Assembly: GCF_002222655.1 (NCBI RefSeq)
Contig: NZ_CP022423.1
Coordinates: 1,736,001-1,800,000 of the forward strand
DNA: 64,000 bases
Source: Vitreoscilla filiformis
GTDB taxonomy: Bacteria; Pseudomonadota; Gammaproteobacteria; Burkholderiales; Burkholderiaceae_C
Direction: 5' to 3'
The position numbers and the translations under genes were made by a program. The notes under the pieces are model-generated. The model ran no database searches and had not been told where the DNA came from. It saw only the letters and a program-made list of their open reading frames with translations. Of this stretch, positions 55,287-64,000 are shown piece by piece. How positions within the stretch are numbered: position 1 is the stretch's first letter; each line of letters begins with the position of its first letter.

Positions 55287-56381
55287 ATGCAAGAAATCGA
55301 ACTCAAGTGCCAAATTCCCGCCGCCAACCTGGCGGCGCTGCGGGCAGACCTGCAAACCGTCGGCCAAAGCCCCGGCGCGTCGCTGACACAACAGCGCTTG
55401 CAGGCCCGTTACTTCGACACACCTTCGCGTCATCTGGCACACGCTCGGGCCGCTTTGCGCTTGCGCCGCGAGGGCGATGTTTGGGTGCAAACGCTCAAAG
55501 CGTTGTCCACAACGCCGGGAGCCACTCACCTGCACCGGCTGGAGCACAACGCCGAGGTGATCGACGCAGCCGATGGGGGCGTGCCTGCTCTGCATCTCGC
55601 ACGGCACCTGCACACCCCGGCTGGGGAGGCGCTGGCGGCGGCGTTGGGTGTCACGCTGGAGGCGTTCGAAATTCACGCCAAGGCGGGTGAAACGCTGGGC
55701 CTGGCCCAGACGTTCGAAACCGACATCCACCGCACCCAAGCCACAGTGATGCACCAAGGCGCGTGCATCGAGCTGGCGCTGGACGAAGGCGAAGTGCGGG
55801 CCAGCGGGCGCGTGCTGACGCTGTGTGAGTTGGAGATGGAGTTGCGTTCCGGCTCGGTGGCGGCGCTGATCGATTTGGCGCAGCATTGGGCGCAGGCGCA
55901 TGGCCTGTGGCTGGATGTGCGCAGCAAGGCCGAACGCGGTGAACGCTTGGCGCGTGGGGAGGCGTTGCCTGTGGCGCACCCCATCTCCCGCCCCGTGTTG
56001 CCGCCAGACGGGCCGACGCCAGCGGCGTTGCGCCAAGCTGTGGCCGGGGTGTTGAATCCGCTGCTGGCCTTGGGCAGCGTGGTGGCCGATCCGACCCTGA
56101 CAGCCCAACTCACGCCCGAACACCTGCGCCATTGGCACCGGGGCTTGGGGTTGCTGCACCAAGCGCTCGCCCAAGCGGCTGAACCCGCGTTGGTGGGGGG
56201 CAGTGGGTCGGGGCCGGCGGGGTTGTCGGCGGCTTGGGCCGAGTCGCTGATGCTGTTGCTGGCGCCGCTGGACGCCGCCGGCCCGCAAGATGCGGCCTTG
56301 TGGGCACGGGCTGCGCGGTCGGGGCGCACTCAGCAGTTGATGCTGGCGTTGCTGGGGTGGGTGGCGTCCGGGCGAGATTGA
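55287..56381 (+). CDS. CYTH-domain protein (inorganic triphosphatase-like)
   Basis: The 364-residue protein begins with a CYTH tunnel-enzyme domain: the ExExK motif EIELK at residues 3-7, TQQRLQARYFDTPS near residue 40 and ALRLRREGDVWVQTLKAL near residue 63, through to LCELEMELRSG near residue 185. Such domains cleave triphosphate or bind polyphosphate. The remaining 150 residues resemble a shortened helical CHAD-like tail, as in YgiF. The gene is divergent from the DUF3460-scpA pair. Confidence 0.85.
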   Translation: MQEIELKCQIPAANLAALRADLQTVGQSPGASLTQQRLQARYFDTPSRHLAHARAALRLRREGDVWVQTLKALSTTPGATHLHRLEHNAEVIDAADGGVPALHLARHLHTPAGEALAAALGVTLEAFEIHAKAGETLGLAQTFETDIHRTQATVMHQGACIELALDEGEVRASGRVLTLCELEMELRSGSVAALIDLAQHWAQAHGLWLDVRSKAERGERLARGEALPVAHPISRPVLPPDGPTPAALRQAVAGVLNPLLALGSVVADPTLTAQLTPEHLRHWHRGLGLLHQALAQAAEPALVGGSGSGPAGLSAAWAESLMLLLAPLDAAGPQDAALWARAARSGRTQQLMLALLGWVASGRD

Positions 56382-56399
56382 GGGGGATTCCCCTCGCCC

Positions 56400-57653
56400 T
56401 CAATCGGCCTCGCTCTCGGCGTCTGTATCGGCTTCAACTTGGGTGGCATACCAACGCCCCTGACGCTGCACGGCGTCCACTTCGACAAGCAACCCCACGG
56501 CCCAAAGCGCCCCGTCCAGCTCGAAGACGGTGTCATCGGTGTAATGCACGGTGTAACCGCGCAGGACGAACGTGCCGGCTTGGGTGTCCAGATGGGTCAA
56601 GCGTCCGTGCAGCTCGAACTCGTTGTCACGCACGTCCTCCTCTTCCAACCGCTCCACTTCGGTGGCCCGCACCACCCCTTGGGACACCGCACCTTTCACC
56701 TCCACGCGGCTGCCCAGCGTCAGCCCCAACGCGGCAACGCCCGACACCCCACGGGCATCCACAGGGCAGCCATTCACCGAAAAATCGGTGGCACTGCGGT
56801 GCGCGGTGATGCGGCCTTTGAGTTCGGCTTCGTCGGCTTCGCTGATGTCCAGGTCGGTGAGGAGCTGATCGAGCACCTGCCATCGGGTCACGGCCCATCG
56901 CCCAGCGGCATCGGGCTGCGGGACGAGGTGAACCCGTAACAGCATGCCTTCATACAGCGACACCCCCGCTTGTCCTGGGGTGTACGACAGGGTCAAAGGC
57001 CCCAGCGTGCAGCGGTCATGGCGCAGATCGGACAACAGCCCGCTGAGTTTGTAGGCGCCGGGCGCACTGGCGCGAACCTCCACCCGCGTGGCCTGCAACG
57101 TTTGTGTGGCGGGGTTGACGTAACCGTACACCTCCACCCAGTGCGTCGGGCGCAGGTCGGCCAGCTCGCGCACGTTCGTGCCATCGAACACGGTGGCGCT
57201 GGAGACGCTCACCGTGTTGCCCAGCAGGGCGAAGGTGGACGCGGCGACATCGATCTGCCCCACGGGGCCGATCCATTCGCTGTCGTAACTGATGCGCGTC
57301 GCGGTGGCCGTGGCCGTGCCCGCGCTGACACTGCCGCTGATCGCCGACCCCTCGACACTCACCACCATGCCCAGTTTGAAGGTGTTGGCCGCTGTGGTGC
57401 CGTCGCTGTGCTGCACCTGGGCTTGGCGGTTGTCGTAGCGAATGCGGTTCACGATGATCGAACCCAAGCCGTTGACCGTGCCATTGGTGAACGAGCCTGT
57501 GCCGCCGGTACTCAGCCCCGCCGTGTTGCCACTGCCGCCGCCACATCCCGAAACGGGCCACATCGTGGCCCCGGCCAGCCAAGTCAGCCAGCGGCGGCGG
57601 TGGTGGCCGAGTGTTGTCAGGGGGAGAGGGGGCGTGCGGGGTGTGGAGGGCAT
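56400..57653 (-). CDS. DUF5666 exported lipoprotein
   Basis: The 417-residue protein has a signal with a TMWPVSGCGGG lipobox-type end near residue 37, followed by three or more DUF5666 beta-domain repeats. Examples are GSIIVNRIRYD near residue 66, a WVEVYGYVNPATQTLQATRVEV segment near residue 172 in two blocks, and a later RVEVKGAVSQGVVRATEVE. Such proteins are thought to sit in the periplasm or on the surface. It is preceded by the DUF6502 gene with one base between stop and start, the usual pair in Betaproteobacteria. Confidence 0.82.
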   Translation of the reverse strand: MPSTPRTPPLPLTTLGHHRRRWLTWLAGATMWPVSGCGGGSGNTAGLSTGGTGSFTNGTVNGLGSIIVNRIRYDNRQAQVQHSDGTTAANTFKLGMVVSVEGSAISGSVSAGTATATATRISYDSEWIGPVGQIDVAASTFALLGNTVSVSSATVFDGTNVRELADLRPTHWVEVYGYVNPATQTLQATRVEVRASAPGAYKLSGLLSDLRHDRCTLGPLTLSYTPGQAGVSLYEGMLLRVHLVPQPDAAGRWAVTRWQVLDQLLTDLDISEADEAELKGRITAHRSATDFSVNGCPVDARGVSGVAALGLTLGSRVEVKGAVSQGVVRATEVERLEEEDVRDNEFELHGRLTHLDTQAGTFVLRGYTVHYTDDTVFELDGALWAVGLLVEVDAVQRQGRWYATQVEADTDAESEAD

Positions 57654-57654
57654 G

Positions 57655-58536
57655 TCAAGAATCCGAAGCAGGGGCCGGTGGTGGTTCGGTCATGGGCCGA
57701 CTGAAGCTGTACAGGCCCAACCGTACACACTGATCGGCCAGACGCCCTTGGGCACGGTCCTCATCCATCAGGGCGGACAGCGCGGGGGCGAGGGTGGTCA
57801 GCAGGTGCTGCCACTGTGCGGCGATCAAGGGCCGAATCTGGGCGAGCGATTCCGCCGACAGTTCGTCCGCGAACAGGGCTTGTTCAAAATGGGCCCGGCC
57901 ATCTCCCTGCACGTTGAGCACCGCCGCTTCCAGGTGATCGCCGACGTTGTCCCCCAAATACCGCAGCATCTGGGTGACATCGTGGCGCGGGACGAAGGCT
58001 TCAGGGCACAAGGTCAGCCAATCGTGTGCCGGGTCGTGGCTCACCCAGCCCAAGCGCAGCAGCTCATCGAGCAGGGAGCGCGGATGCACATCCTGCGTCA
58101 CCTGAGCGGCCAAGCTTTCGAAGCTCGGGGCAGGCCCGGTGCGCGGCAGGGGTTGCCATGCGCCTTGGTCATCTCGGGCGCCTGGCAAAGCTTGCCAGTG
58201 GGCCAGCACATCGGCCACCAAACTGCGCGATGTGTTGCGCTTGGGCGGATGGTGGGCTTCCAGGCGTGCGACTTCACGCCGCGTCAGCCCGGTCATGGTG
58301 CTGATGCGGCTGGTGAGTCGATGGGGTGGGTGGTGGGGATGTTCATGCTCGCAGGCATCGCGGGCGGCCCGAACCACGGCGCGGCGCACATGTTCTTCCA
58401 GCGCTTGGATGGACACCCCTCGCGCCACGCACAGCCGCGCCAGCGGCCCCAGGATCAAATCCAGCGCGCCGAGCACAGCGGCTTGATCGGCTTGTGGGCC
58501 GGAGAGCGCAGGGGGGGCGGATGCGGGGTCTAACAT
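57655..58536 (-). CDS. DUF6502 family protein
   Basis: The 293-residue soluble protein has a DNA-binding-like N-terminal region (VLGALDLILGPLARLCVARG, then SRISTMTGLTRREVARLEA with helix-turn-helix character near residue 85). Its long helical C-terminal part contains LLDELLRLGWVSHDPAHDW. This matches DUF6502, usually encoded upstream of DUF5666 lipoproteins in Betaproteobacteria, so it may regulate that partner. The gene and the DUF5666 gene are separated by a single base. Confidence 0.8.
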   Translation of the reverse strand: MLDPASAPPALSGPQADQAAVLGALDLILGPLARLCVARGVSIQALEEHVRRAVVRAARDACEHEHPHHPPHRLTSRISTMTGLTRREVARLEAHHPPKRNTSRSLVADVLAHWQALPGARDDQGAWQPLPRTGPAPSFESLAAQVTQDVHPRSLLDELLRLGWVSHDPAHDWLTLCPEAFVPRHDVTQMLRYLGDNVGDHLEAAVLNVQGDGRAHFEQALFADELSAESLAQIRPLIAAQWQHLLTTLAPALSALMDEDRAQGRLADQCVRLGLYSFSRPMTEPPPAPASDS

Positions 58537-58583
58537 GGCCTGTCCATCAAACGGGCGCCGATTGTCTCGCTTCCCGGTTCGCA

Positions 58584-59159
58584 TCAATCCCGCTGGGGAC
58601 GGCGCTGCTTGCGAAGCCACCCCCAGCCACCGCCCCCGAGGCACAGAACGGCCAGCAAGCCCCCTGCCACCTCGGGCCATCCGAAGCCGTCTAAGTGCCA
58701 GCGTCTTCCCAGCCAGAGGCTGGAGGCCGCAGCGTCGGGCAAGGCGATGGTCAAAATGCGCTCTTGAGGGGGATGGCACAGGCCCGCTTCTGCACAACCT
58801 TGGTAGGTGATGTGCAGCCGCAGCGTTGGCGTGGTGGGGTCGGCATGAACTGGCAAGAGAAAAATCGCTCGATCGGTCAAAGCATTCATCCAACCGCCGT
58901 GGGGCGCTGGCTTGCGGACAGCCGGCGGAAGCACCGCCGCCCCCAAGGTTGCCGATGGGGGACGGGTGCTGAACACCACCCGATCCCTGTCCAAATAATG
59001 GCCCGGCGCGATGTGGAAGCGCACTTCGACCGTTTTCGCGTCCAGTGCCTGAATGGTGGGCCGAAACGCCTGGGAGGGGTGAAGCGCATCGGCGTCCTCC
59101 GCCCATGCGGAGAGCCCCGGCCACAACGCCATGAACATCCACAACAACCAAGGTGGCAT
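58584..59159 (-). CDS. stand-alone DsbD N-terminal (alpha) domain with C-terminal anchor
   Basis: The 191-residue protein has a signal peptide (MPPWLLWMFMALWPGLSAWA) and the DsbD alpha-domain fold. Its two reactive cysteines lie in YQGCAEAGLCHPP near residue 122, and one C-terminal transmembrane helix (VAGGLLAVLCLGGGGWGWL) is followed by a basic tail. Full DsbD proteins have eight membrane helices and a thioredoxin domain after this part; here they are absent. It could pass electrons from a membrane partner to periplasmic targets such as the TlpA-like thioredoxin upstream. It closely follows the RTX gene. Confidence 0.83.
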   Translation of the reverse strand: MPPWLLWMFMALWPGLSAWAEDADALHPSQAFRPTIQALDAKTVEVRFHIAPGHYLDRDRVVFSTRPPSATLGAAVLPPAVRKPAPHGGWMNALTDRAIFLLPVHADPTTPTLRLHITYQGCAEAGLCHPPQERILTIALPDAAASSLWLGRRWHLDGFGWPEVAGGLLAVLCLGGGGWGWLRKQRRPQRD

Positions 59160-59191
59160 CTCGGCCTCCAACAAAGGCTTGCGGCCAGCGC

Positions 59192-60091
59192 TTAGACAAC
59201 CCAAAAGTCGCTGGCCGACAGGTTCGGGTGTGTGCCCGTGCCCAGCGTGGCCACCAGCACTTGGTCGCTGCTGCCCAGGGCGCTGCCGGTCGGGTCGTAG
59301 AAAAGTTGACCGGTGTGGGCGTCGTAAACGAGGCGATCTTCGGTGCCGAGCGCCTGGGTGCCTTGCACCAAAACGCTGGCGGTCGCAGGACGGCTGGCCA
59401 GAGACACCCCCGCCGCCGTCCCCGTGATGCCCAAGTGGAACACCGCATCGTCCAGCGCGATGCGGTCGCTTCCGCTGAAATCTTGGATGAGGTCGCTGCT
59501 GGCGCCAGACTGCAACGGTGCATTGAACAGGAACACATCTTGGCCCGCGCCGCTGCTCAGGGTGTCGTGGCCTGTGCCGCCGGCCAAGGTGTCGGCTCCG
59601 GTGCCGCCAGTCAGGGTGTCGTTGCCGGCTTGGCCCAGCAGCCGGTCGCGTCCTGCGCCGCCGTCCAGCGTATCGCTGCCCGTTCCGCCGTCCAGCGTGT
59701 CGTTACCGGCGGCACCGATGAGGGTGTCTTGGCCGGCCAGCGCACTGAGTTGGTCATGCCCGGCGCTGCCGGTGAGGACATCGTTTCCGGCGGTCGGTGA
59801 GGTGCTCACCGCCGGGGTCAAATCGACGACCGCGTTCTGGAATTGAATCTGCTCAAAATTCGCCAACGACACCGATCCACCACTGGCCGTGGACAGCGTC
59901 ACCACGCCACTGGTGGACTCGGTCAGGGTAAAAATCGAGTCCGGGTAGTCCACGATCAGCACATCCGTGCCGGTGGCGCCGTCCAGGGTGACGCCCCGCA
60001 ACGAGGCCCAGCCGCTGCCGGAGATTTGGCCAAAAAACCCTTCGTAGAGGGTGACGGTGTCGTTACCGCTGGTCAAGGTGGTGGTGCTCAT
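59192..60091 (-). CDS. RTX-type calcium-binding repeat protein
   Basis: The 299-residue protein has an N-terminal beta-rich domain, then about nine glycine/aspartate nonapeptides of the GGxGxDxLx type from residue 102 to 187 (for example LDGGTGSDT and LTGGTGADT). A C-terminal region has FLFNAPLQSGASSDLIQDFS and DRIALDDAVFHL. Such repeats bind calcium after type I secretion. Its ATG overlaps the apbE stop by four bases, so it is produced together with a flavin transferase. No type I secretion gene is in the window. Confidence 0.88.
   Translation of the reverse strand: MSTTTLTSGNDTVTLYEGFFGQISGSGWASLRGVTLDGATGTDVLIVDYPDSIFTLTESTSGVVTLSTASGGSVSLANFEQIQFQNAVVDLTPAVSTSPTAGNDVLTGSAGHDQLSALAGQDTLIGAAGNDTLDGGTGSDTLDGGAGRDRLLGQAGNDTLTGGTGADTLAGGTGHDTLSSGAGQDVFLFNAPLQSGASSDLIQDFSGSDRIALDDAVFHLGITGTAAGVSLASRPATASVLVQGTQALGTEDRLVYDAHTGQLFYDPTGSALGSSDQVLVATLGTGTHPNLSASDFWVV
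59534..59791 (-). repeat. array of RTX nonapeptide-encoding 27-base units
   Basis: About nine tandem 27-base units encode GGxGxDxLx nonapeptides in the RTX protein. Units differ in sequence by several bases each, so they are protein-level rather than perfect DNA repeats. Confidence 0.85.
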
Positions 60092-61008
60092 GGGTGGGGG
60101 AGGTTGCGAGGTGGATGGGAGATGAGGTGGCCCAGCGGATCCACCACCAAATGGGCGTGGCCGGTGGCTTGGAGAAATTCAAGGCCCTGCTGTTCTTTGA
60201 GCATGGCAATGGTGGCGTGTGTGCCCGCCATGCAGCACAGCGGCGCCACCACACTGACCGACTGCCAGTGGCGGCAGGACTGGCCCGTGCGAGGATTCAA
60301 GATGTGGCAGTGGCGCTGCCCTTGGGGATCGTCGAAAAAGCGCTCATAGTCACCGCTGGTGGCCAGTCCGCCCTGGGCGATGGGAACCGATGCGATGAGC
60401 CGCCCCGGCTCGCGTGGATGGCGGATGCCGATGCGCCACGGTGTGCCGTTGGCCTGCGGGCCGATCACGGCAATGTCGCCACCCAGGTTGACATACCCTC
60501 GGTGCAAGCCTTGTTCACGCAGCACCTGGGCGGCGCGGTCGGCGGCGTATTCTTTGGCCAGGCCGCCCCAATCGAGTTCCATGCCTGCGATGGGCAACCG
60601 CACCCCGGCTGCCGAACGCTCGACCCGATGCCAGCCGATCAGCGGCAACAACGCCGCCAACTGCGCTGTGGTGGGCTGGATGTGGCGCTGGAAGTCCCAG
60701 GCGCGGCGCAACACCCCGGAGGTGATGTCAAACAGCCCGTCACTTTGGTGGTGGAGGGCATCGGCGGCATCCAGCAGCCAGTGGGTTTCAGCGTCACACG
60801 CGATGGTGTGGCCACTGCCAGCGCTGGCGTTGATGCGGCTGAGTTCGCTGTCCGGGCGGTAGCGGGAAAACTTGCGTTCAATGCGCTGTACTTCGGCCAT
60901 GGCGCTGGCCATGGCGGCTTCCGCGTGGCTGGCGCTGTCGGCGACCACGGTGATGTCGTTGAAGCACCCCATGGCGCGAAACTGCAACCGGAAGTTCGAA
61001 AGGGCCAT
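60088..61008 (-). CDS. apbE: FAD:protein FMN transferase
   Basis: ApbE attaches FMN from FAD to a threonine or serine of exported proteins. The 306-residue protein shows FRAMGCFNDITVVA near residue 10, SRYRPDSELSRINA near residue 48, FDITSGVLRRAWDF near residue 97, LDWGGLAKEYAADRA near residue 148 and HILNPRTGQSCRHWQSVSVV near residue 236, with the metal-binding threonine/aspartate segment. The N-terminus lacks a lipobox, so it may act in the cytoplasm or be exported otherwise. The stop overlaps the RTX gene start. Confidence 0.92.
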   Translation of the reverse strand: MALSNFRLQFRAMGCFNDITVVADSASHAEAAMASAMAEVQRIERKFSRYRPDSELSRINASAGSGHTIACDAETHWLLDAADALHHQSDGLFDITSGVLRRAWDFQRHIQPTTAQLAALLPLIGWHRVERSAAGVRLPIAGMELDWGGLAKEYAADRAAQVLREQGLHRGYVNLGGDIAVIGPQANGTPWRIGIRHPREPGRLIASVPIAQGGLATSGDYERFFDDPQGQRHCHILNPRTGQSCRHWQSVSVVAPLCCMAGTHATIAMLKEQQGLEFLQATGHAHLVVDPLGHLISHPPRNLPHP

Positions 61009-61011
61009 GGC

Positions 61012-62112
61012 TCAAAACGAAAACGTTAAACCCAGTTGAATCATGCGCGCCCGGAAGGGTTCAATGCCGGGGCTGCCCGTGCCGAACGGCAATCCGCTGG
61101 CGGTTTGCCGGTAGGTTTCGTAACGTGCGTCCGCCGTCCATTGCGGTGTGAGGCGCCGACTCACCTTCAGGCCGAGTGACATGGCGCCAAAAGCCGAAAG
61201 GCGCTGATCCTGGGATTGGATCGTTTCCACCGGGCGGATGGTGGGGAAACCTGGGTTTTCCGGGTCGAGGTAAAACCAGGCTGCCGACTGGGTATGCAAG
61301 CGCAGCAAAGGTGTGAACGTCCACGATCCCCAGGGCTGAACATATTCAGCGCCCAGTGTATGCGCCCGCACGCCGAAAGAATCCCGGTAGTAACGGTAAC
61401 TGAGGCGGGCGGTGCCATCCGTGGCCGTGAAATGGTGATTCCACCGGCCCAGCCAGGCCGTTTGGTGTTTGGTTTCGGGGCGGTGATCGCGGTATTTATA
61501 AGGGTCTGAAAAATACCCGTGGCCTGTGGCGTGGGTCACCGTCAATTGAACAATGTCGGTGGGGCTCAGAACTTGCGCCACGCCCAGCATGACGTCCCGC
61601 AGCCGCTTGGGTTCGTGCAGGCCGATGCTGGCCACGTCGATGTGGTCACTCGTGTGGCCGAGGCCGAACAACACCGTGGTGTTGCGGTCTTCCGTGCTGA
61701 CCGAGCCGGACACGGTCGAGGCCCGCGAGCGGTAGTCGTTCTCTCGGGAGTCTGCCCAGCCGACGGTGAGGGTGCCACGCGAAAAATAACGGGTGATTTT
61801 CAGATCCCGGGCGCGGCGCTCGTCTTCCAGATGGCCCGATCCCAGCGCCTCGCTGTGGAACGATGGCGAGGCGCCTGATACGGTGTCCGCTGTCCAACTG
61901 CCTTCCAGCGCCCATTCCCCGGCCACGGGCACCTGAATCGACAGCGCATGCGCCCGCACCCCCACCCGATCCCAACCCGGTTGGCTGTCTTGGTAATCGA
62001 GGTACTTGTAGCTGATTTGGCCTTGCTCCGGTGCCGTGTCGGCGTGGGCTGAGGGCAGAGCGGCCACCAGGGCCAGGGCCAGCCAGGGCACAGGCGATTC
62101 AGTTGCAGCCAC
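61012..62112 (-). CDS. DUF3570 exported beta-rich protein
   Basis: The 366-residue protein starts with a signal peptide (VPWLALALVAALPSAHA) and has repeated beta-strands (ITRYFSRGTLTVGWADSREN, HTLGAEYVQPWGSWTF, ending LGLTFSF). This gives it the look of an outer-membrane beta-barrel of DUF3570. The C-terminal phenylalanine fits barrel insertion. DUF3570 genes commonly accompany DUF4266, ApbE and thioredoxin genes in predicted extracytosolic flavinylation clusters. GGAGG precedes GTG 62112 by five bases; an upstream in-frame GTG is at 62118. It overlaps the DUF4266 gene. Confidence 0.83.
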   Translation of the reverse strand: MAATESPVPWLALALVAALPSAHADTAPEQGQISYKYLDYQDSQPGWDRVGVRAHALSIQVPVAGEWALEGSWTADTVSGASPSFHSEALGSGHLEDERRARDLKITRYFSRGTLTVGWADSRENDYRSRASTVSGSVSTEDRNTTVLFGLGHTSDHIDVASIGLHEPKRLRDVMLGVAQVLSPTDIVQLTVTHATGHGYFSDPYKYRDHRPETKHQTAWLGRWNHHFTATDGTARLSYRYYRDSFGVRAHTLGAEYVQPWGSWTFTPLLRLHTQSAAWFYLDPENPGFPTIRPVETIQSQDQRLSAFGAMSLGLKVSRRLTPQWTADARYETYRQTASGLPFGTGSPGIEPFRARMIQLGLTFSF

Positions 62113-62329
62113 AGCCACCTCCACCCACACCGGCCCCACCCGAAGCGGCTTCTTTGCTGAAATAAGTGTGCTCGTTGAACTTGGTTTCCAAATGGTCCGA
62201 GTCAAACGTCATTTCGGGGCGGGCGAGCGTCCCTTTTTCCCACGGGGCCACGGGTTGGAGGGTGCAGCCGGCACCACTCAGCGCCACAGTGGCCGCCAGT
62301 GACAGCCTTCCCCATTGCAAATACGTCAC
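62099..62329 (-). CDS. DUF4266 small lipoprotein
   Basis: A 76-residue lipoprotein with a signal containing VALSGAGCTLQPV (lipobox near residue 22) and a conserved middle WEKGTLARPEMTFDSDHLET typical of DUF4266. The C-terminal tail GGAGVGGGGCGCN holds two cysteines. In flavinylation clusters this small lipoprotein accompanies the DUF3570 barrel, but its role is not established. GTG start overlaps the TlpA stop (GTGA), and its end overlaps the DUF3570 gene. Confidence 0.85.
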   Translation of the reverse strand: MTYLQWGRLSLAATVALSGAGCTLQPVAPWEKGTLARPEMTFDSDHLETKFNEHTYFSKEAASGGAGVGGGGCGCN

Positions 62330-62835
62330 TGGGAACCTGCCAAAGCGGCTTGCAGCCGTTGTTCGAGTTGATCCCGGCTGGCGTCATTGAAACCGGCGTG
62401 CTGCTGGATGACTTTGCCATCACGCCCGATCAGCACACTCGTGGGCATGCCTTTGACGCCGTACAACCGAGGCGAAACCCCTTTCGGATCGAACATCACG
62501 GTGAATTTGGCGGGGGTTTTGGCCAAAAACTGATCGGCGGCGCTCATTTGCTGATCGAGGTTGATGCCGATGATTTGCAAGCCTTTGGCCTTGTATTTGT
62601 CCTGCATGGCATTCATCCAGGGAAATGACTGGCGGCACGGCCCGCACCAAGACGCCCAAAAATCCACATACAACACTTTGCCGGTTTGCAATGGCAGGCG
62701 CACGGTTTCGCCATTGGGGCCGAGCAGTTCAACGTTGGGCGCCGTCTCCCCGATTTCCAGGGCGTGCGCTGGCAGGGTGCTCGATGCCAAGCAGACACCA
62801 AGCCAAGCCACGAACAAAGGGCGGATGAGGGACAT
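62326..62835 (-). CDS. TlpA/ResA-like exported thioredoxin
   Basis: The 169-residue protein has a signal peptide (PLFVAWLGVCLASSTLPAHA) and a thioredoxin-fold domain with the active site ASWCGPCRQSF near residue 61 and the cis-proline segment GVKGMPTSVLI near residue 129. It should reduce or isomerise disulfides in the periplasm. GGAG lies before the ATG. It heads the co-directional cluster DUF4266-DUF3570-apbE-RTX-DsbD alpha, suggesting electron supply to a flavinylated exported protein. A terminator for the preceding ygiQ gene lies just upstream. Confidence 0.92.
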   Translation of the reverse strand: MSLIRPLFVAWLGVCLASSTLPAHALEIGETAPNVELLGPNGETVRLPLQTGKVLYVDFWASWCGPCRQSFPWMNAMQDKYKAKGLQIIGINLDQQMSAADQFLAKTPAKFTVMFDPKGVSPRLYGVKGMPTSVLIGRDGKVIQQHAGFNDASRDQLEQRLQAALAGSQ

Positions 62836-62896
62836 GAGAACTCCTTCAAGACGTGGACAGTGTAAATGTGCAATTTGCACATTTCAACCGGGGCGC

Positions 62897-62926
62897 AAAA
62901 AAAACGTCAAAGCAGGCTTTGACGTC
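62897..62926 (-). terminator. rho-independent terminator of ygiQ
   Basis: On the minus strand a ten-base perfect stem ACGTCAAAGC/GCTTTGACGT with a two-base loop is followed by eight T residues. It starts 11 bases after the ygiQ stop and lies before the TlpA gene, so it separates the two transcripts. Confidence 0.9.
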
Positions 62927-62936
62927 GGGGGGGGGC

Positions 62937-64000
<1,064 letters not shown>

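Noticed and set aside
57618..57632. TCAGGGGGAGAGGGG resembling part of the REP repeat
   Set aside because: Only one arm is present and it encodes the N-terminal part of the DUF5666 signal; likely chance in a GC-rich sequence.

Overview
The window is a high-GC, gene-dense stretch of a bacterial chromosome. Gene order and content (xseB-ispA-dxs, folE2, glyA-nrdR, a DUF3460 gene beside scpA, a DUF6502/DUF5666 pair, a pilVWXY1E minor-pilin cluster) point to a betaproteobacterium of the order Burkholderiales. The draT-draG genes and a NifO-like protein suggest a nitrogen fixer of the Leptothrix/Rubrivivax/Ideonella kind. The genus is a guess. No nitrogenase structural gene, rRNA, tRNA, CRISPR array or insertion sequence was recognised here.

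Layout. Positions 1-4666 (+) hold the tail of a DegT-type aminotransferase and then a tightly packed run of six genes: a SIR2-like protein, a [2Fe-2S] ferredoxin, an AAA ATPase, a small unknown protein, a Cca-like HD-domain protein whose HD aspartate is replaced, and another small unknown protein. This is the least explained set in the window. Positions 4720-9771 hold accessory genes: an orphan phage-type protein, a YkgJ-like cysteine-cluster protein, a DUF4231 membrane protein, a broken iron-sulfur oxidoreductase gene and a secreted beta-lactamase-fold hydrolase. Positions 9523-13901 (-) read draT, draG, a SagB-type oxidoreductase, a NifO-like protein and an FmdB-like zinc ribbon. A textbook sigma-54 promoter sits directly before draT. 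This set would switch nitrogenase reductase off and on by ADP-ribosylation.

Positions 14127-24050 hold a NERD/UvrD-type helicase, a Rieske oxygenase, a DUF1566 lipoprotein, the isoprenoid block xseB-ispA-dxs, folE2 and a HemL-like aminotransferase. Positions 24272-30822 (+) hold a low-GC exported protein and then pilV-pilW-pilX-pilY1-pilE, the minor pilins and tip adhesin of a type IV pilus. Positions 30835-43657 hold glyA-nrdR, a lytic transglycosylase, ubiD, a structured leader region, a giant AsmA-like DUF748 protein with an internal duplication, msrA, a ZnuD-like TonB receptor and pdxH. Positions 43766-54970 hold an OmpA-like lipoprotein, mobA, apbC/mrp, a LysR regulator divergent from an omega-amino-acid aminotransferase, pyrC, a response regulator with GGDEF and EAL domains plus an Hpt partner, ychJ, an RluA-family pseudouridine synthase and scpA.

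Positions 58584-62835 (-) form an envelope redox/flavinylation cluster: a TlpA-like thioredoxin, DUF4266 lipoprotein, DUF3570 protein, ApbE flavin transferase, an RTX-repeat protein coupled to apbE, and a stand-alone DsbD N-terminal domain. The window ends inside a YgiQ-family radical SAM gene that has a clear intrinsic terminator. No intergenic gap exceeds 300 bases. The longest (33544-33826, 35381-35622, 13902-14126, 24051-24271) are described under features or findings.
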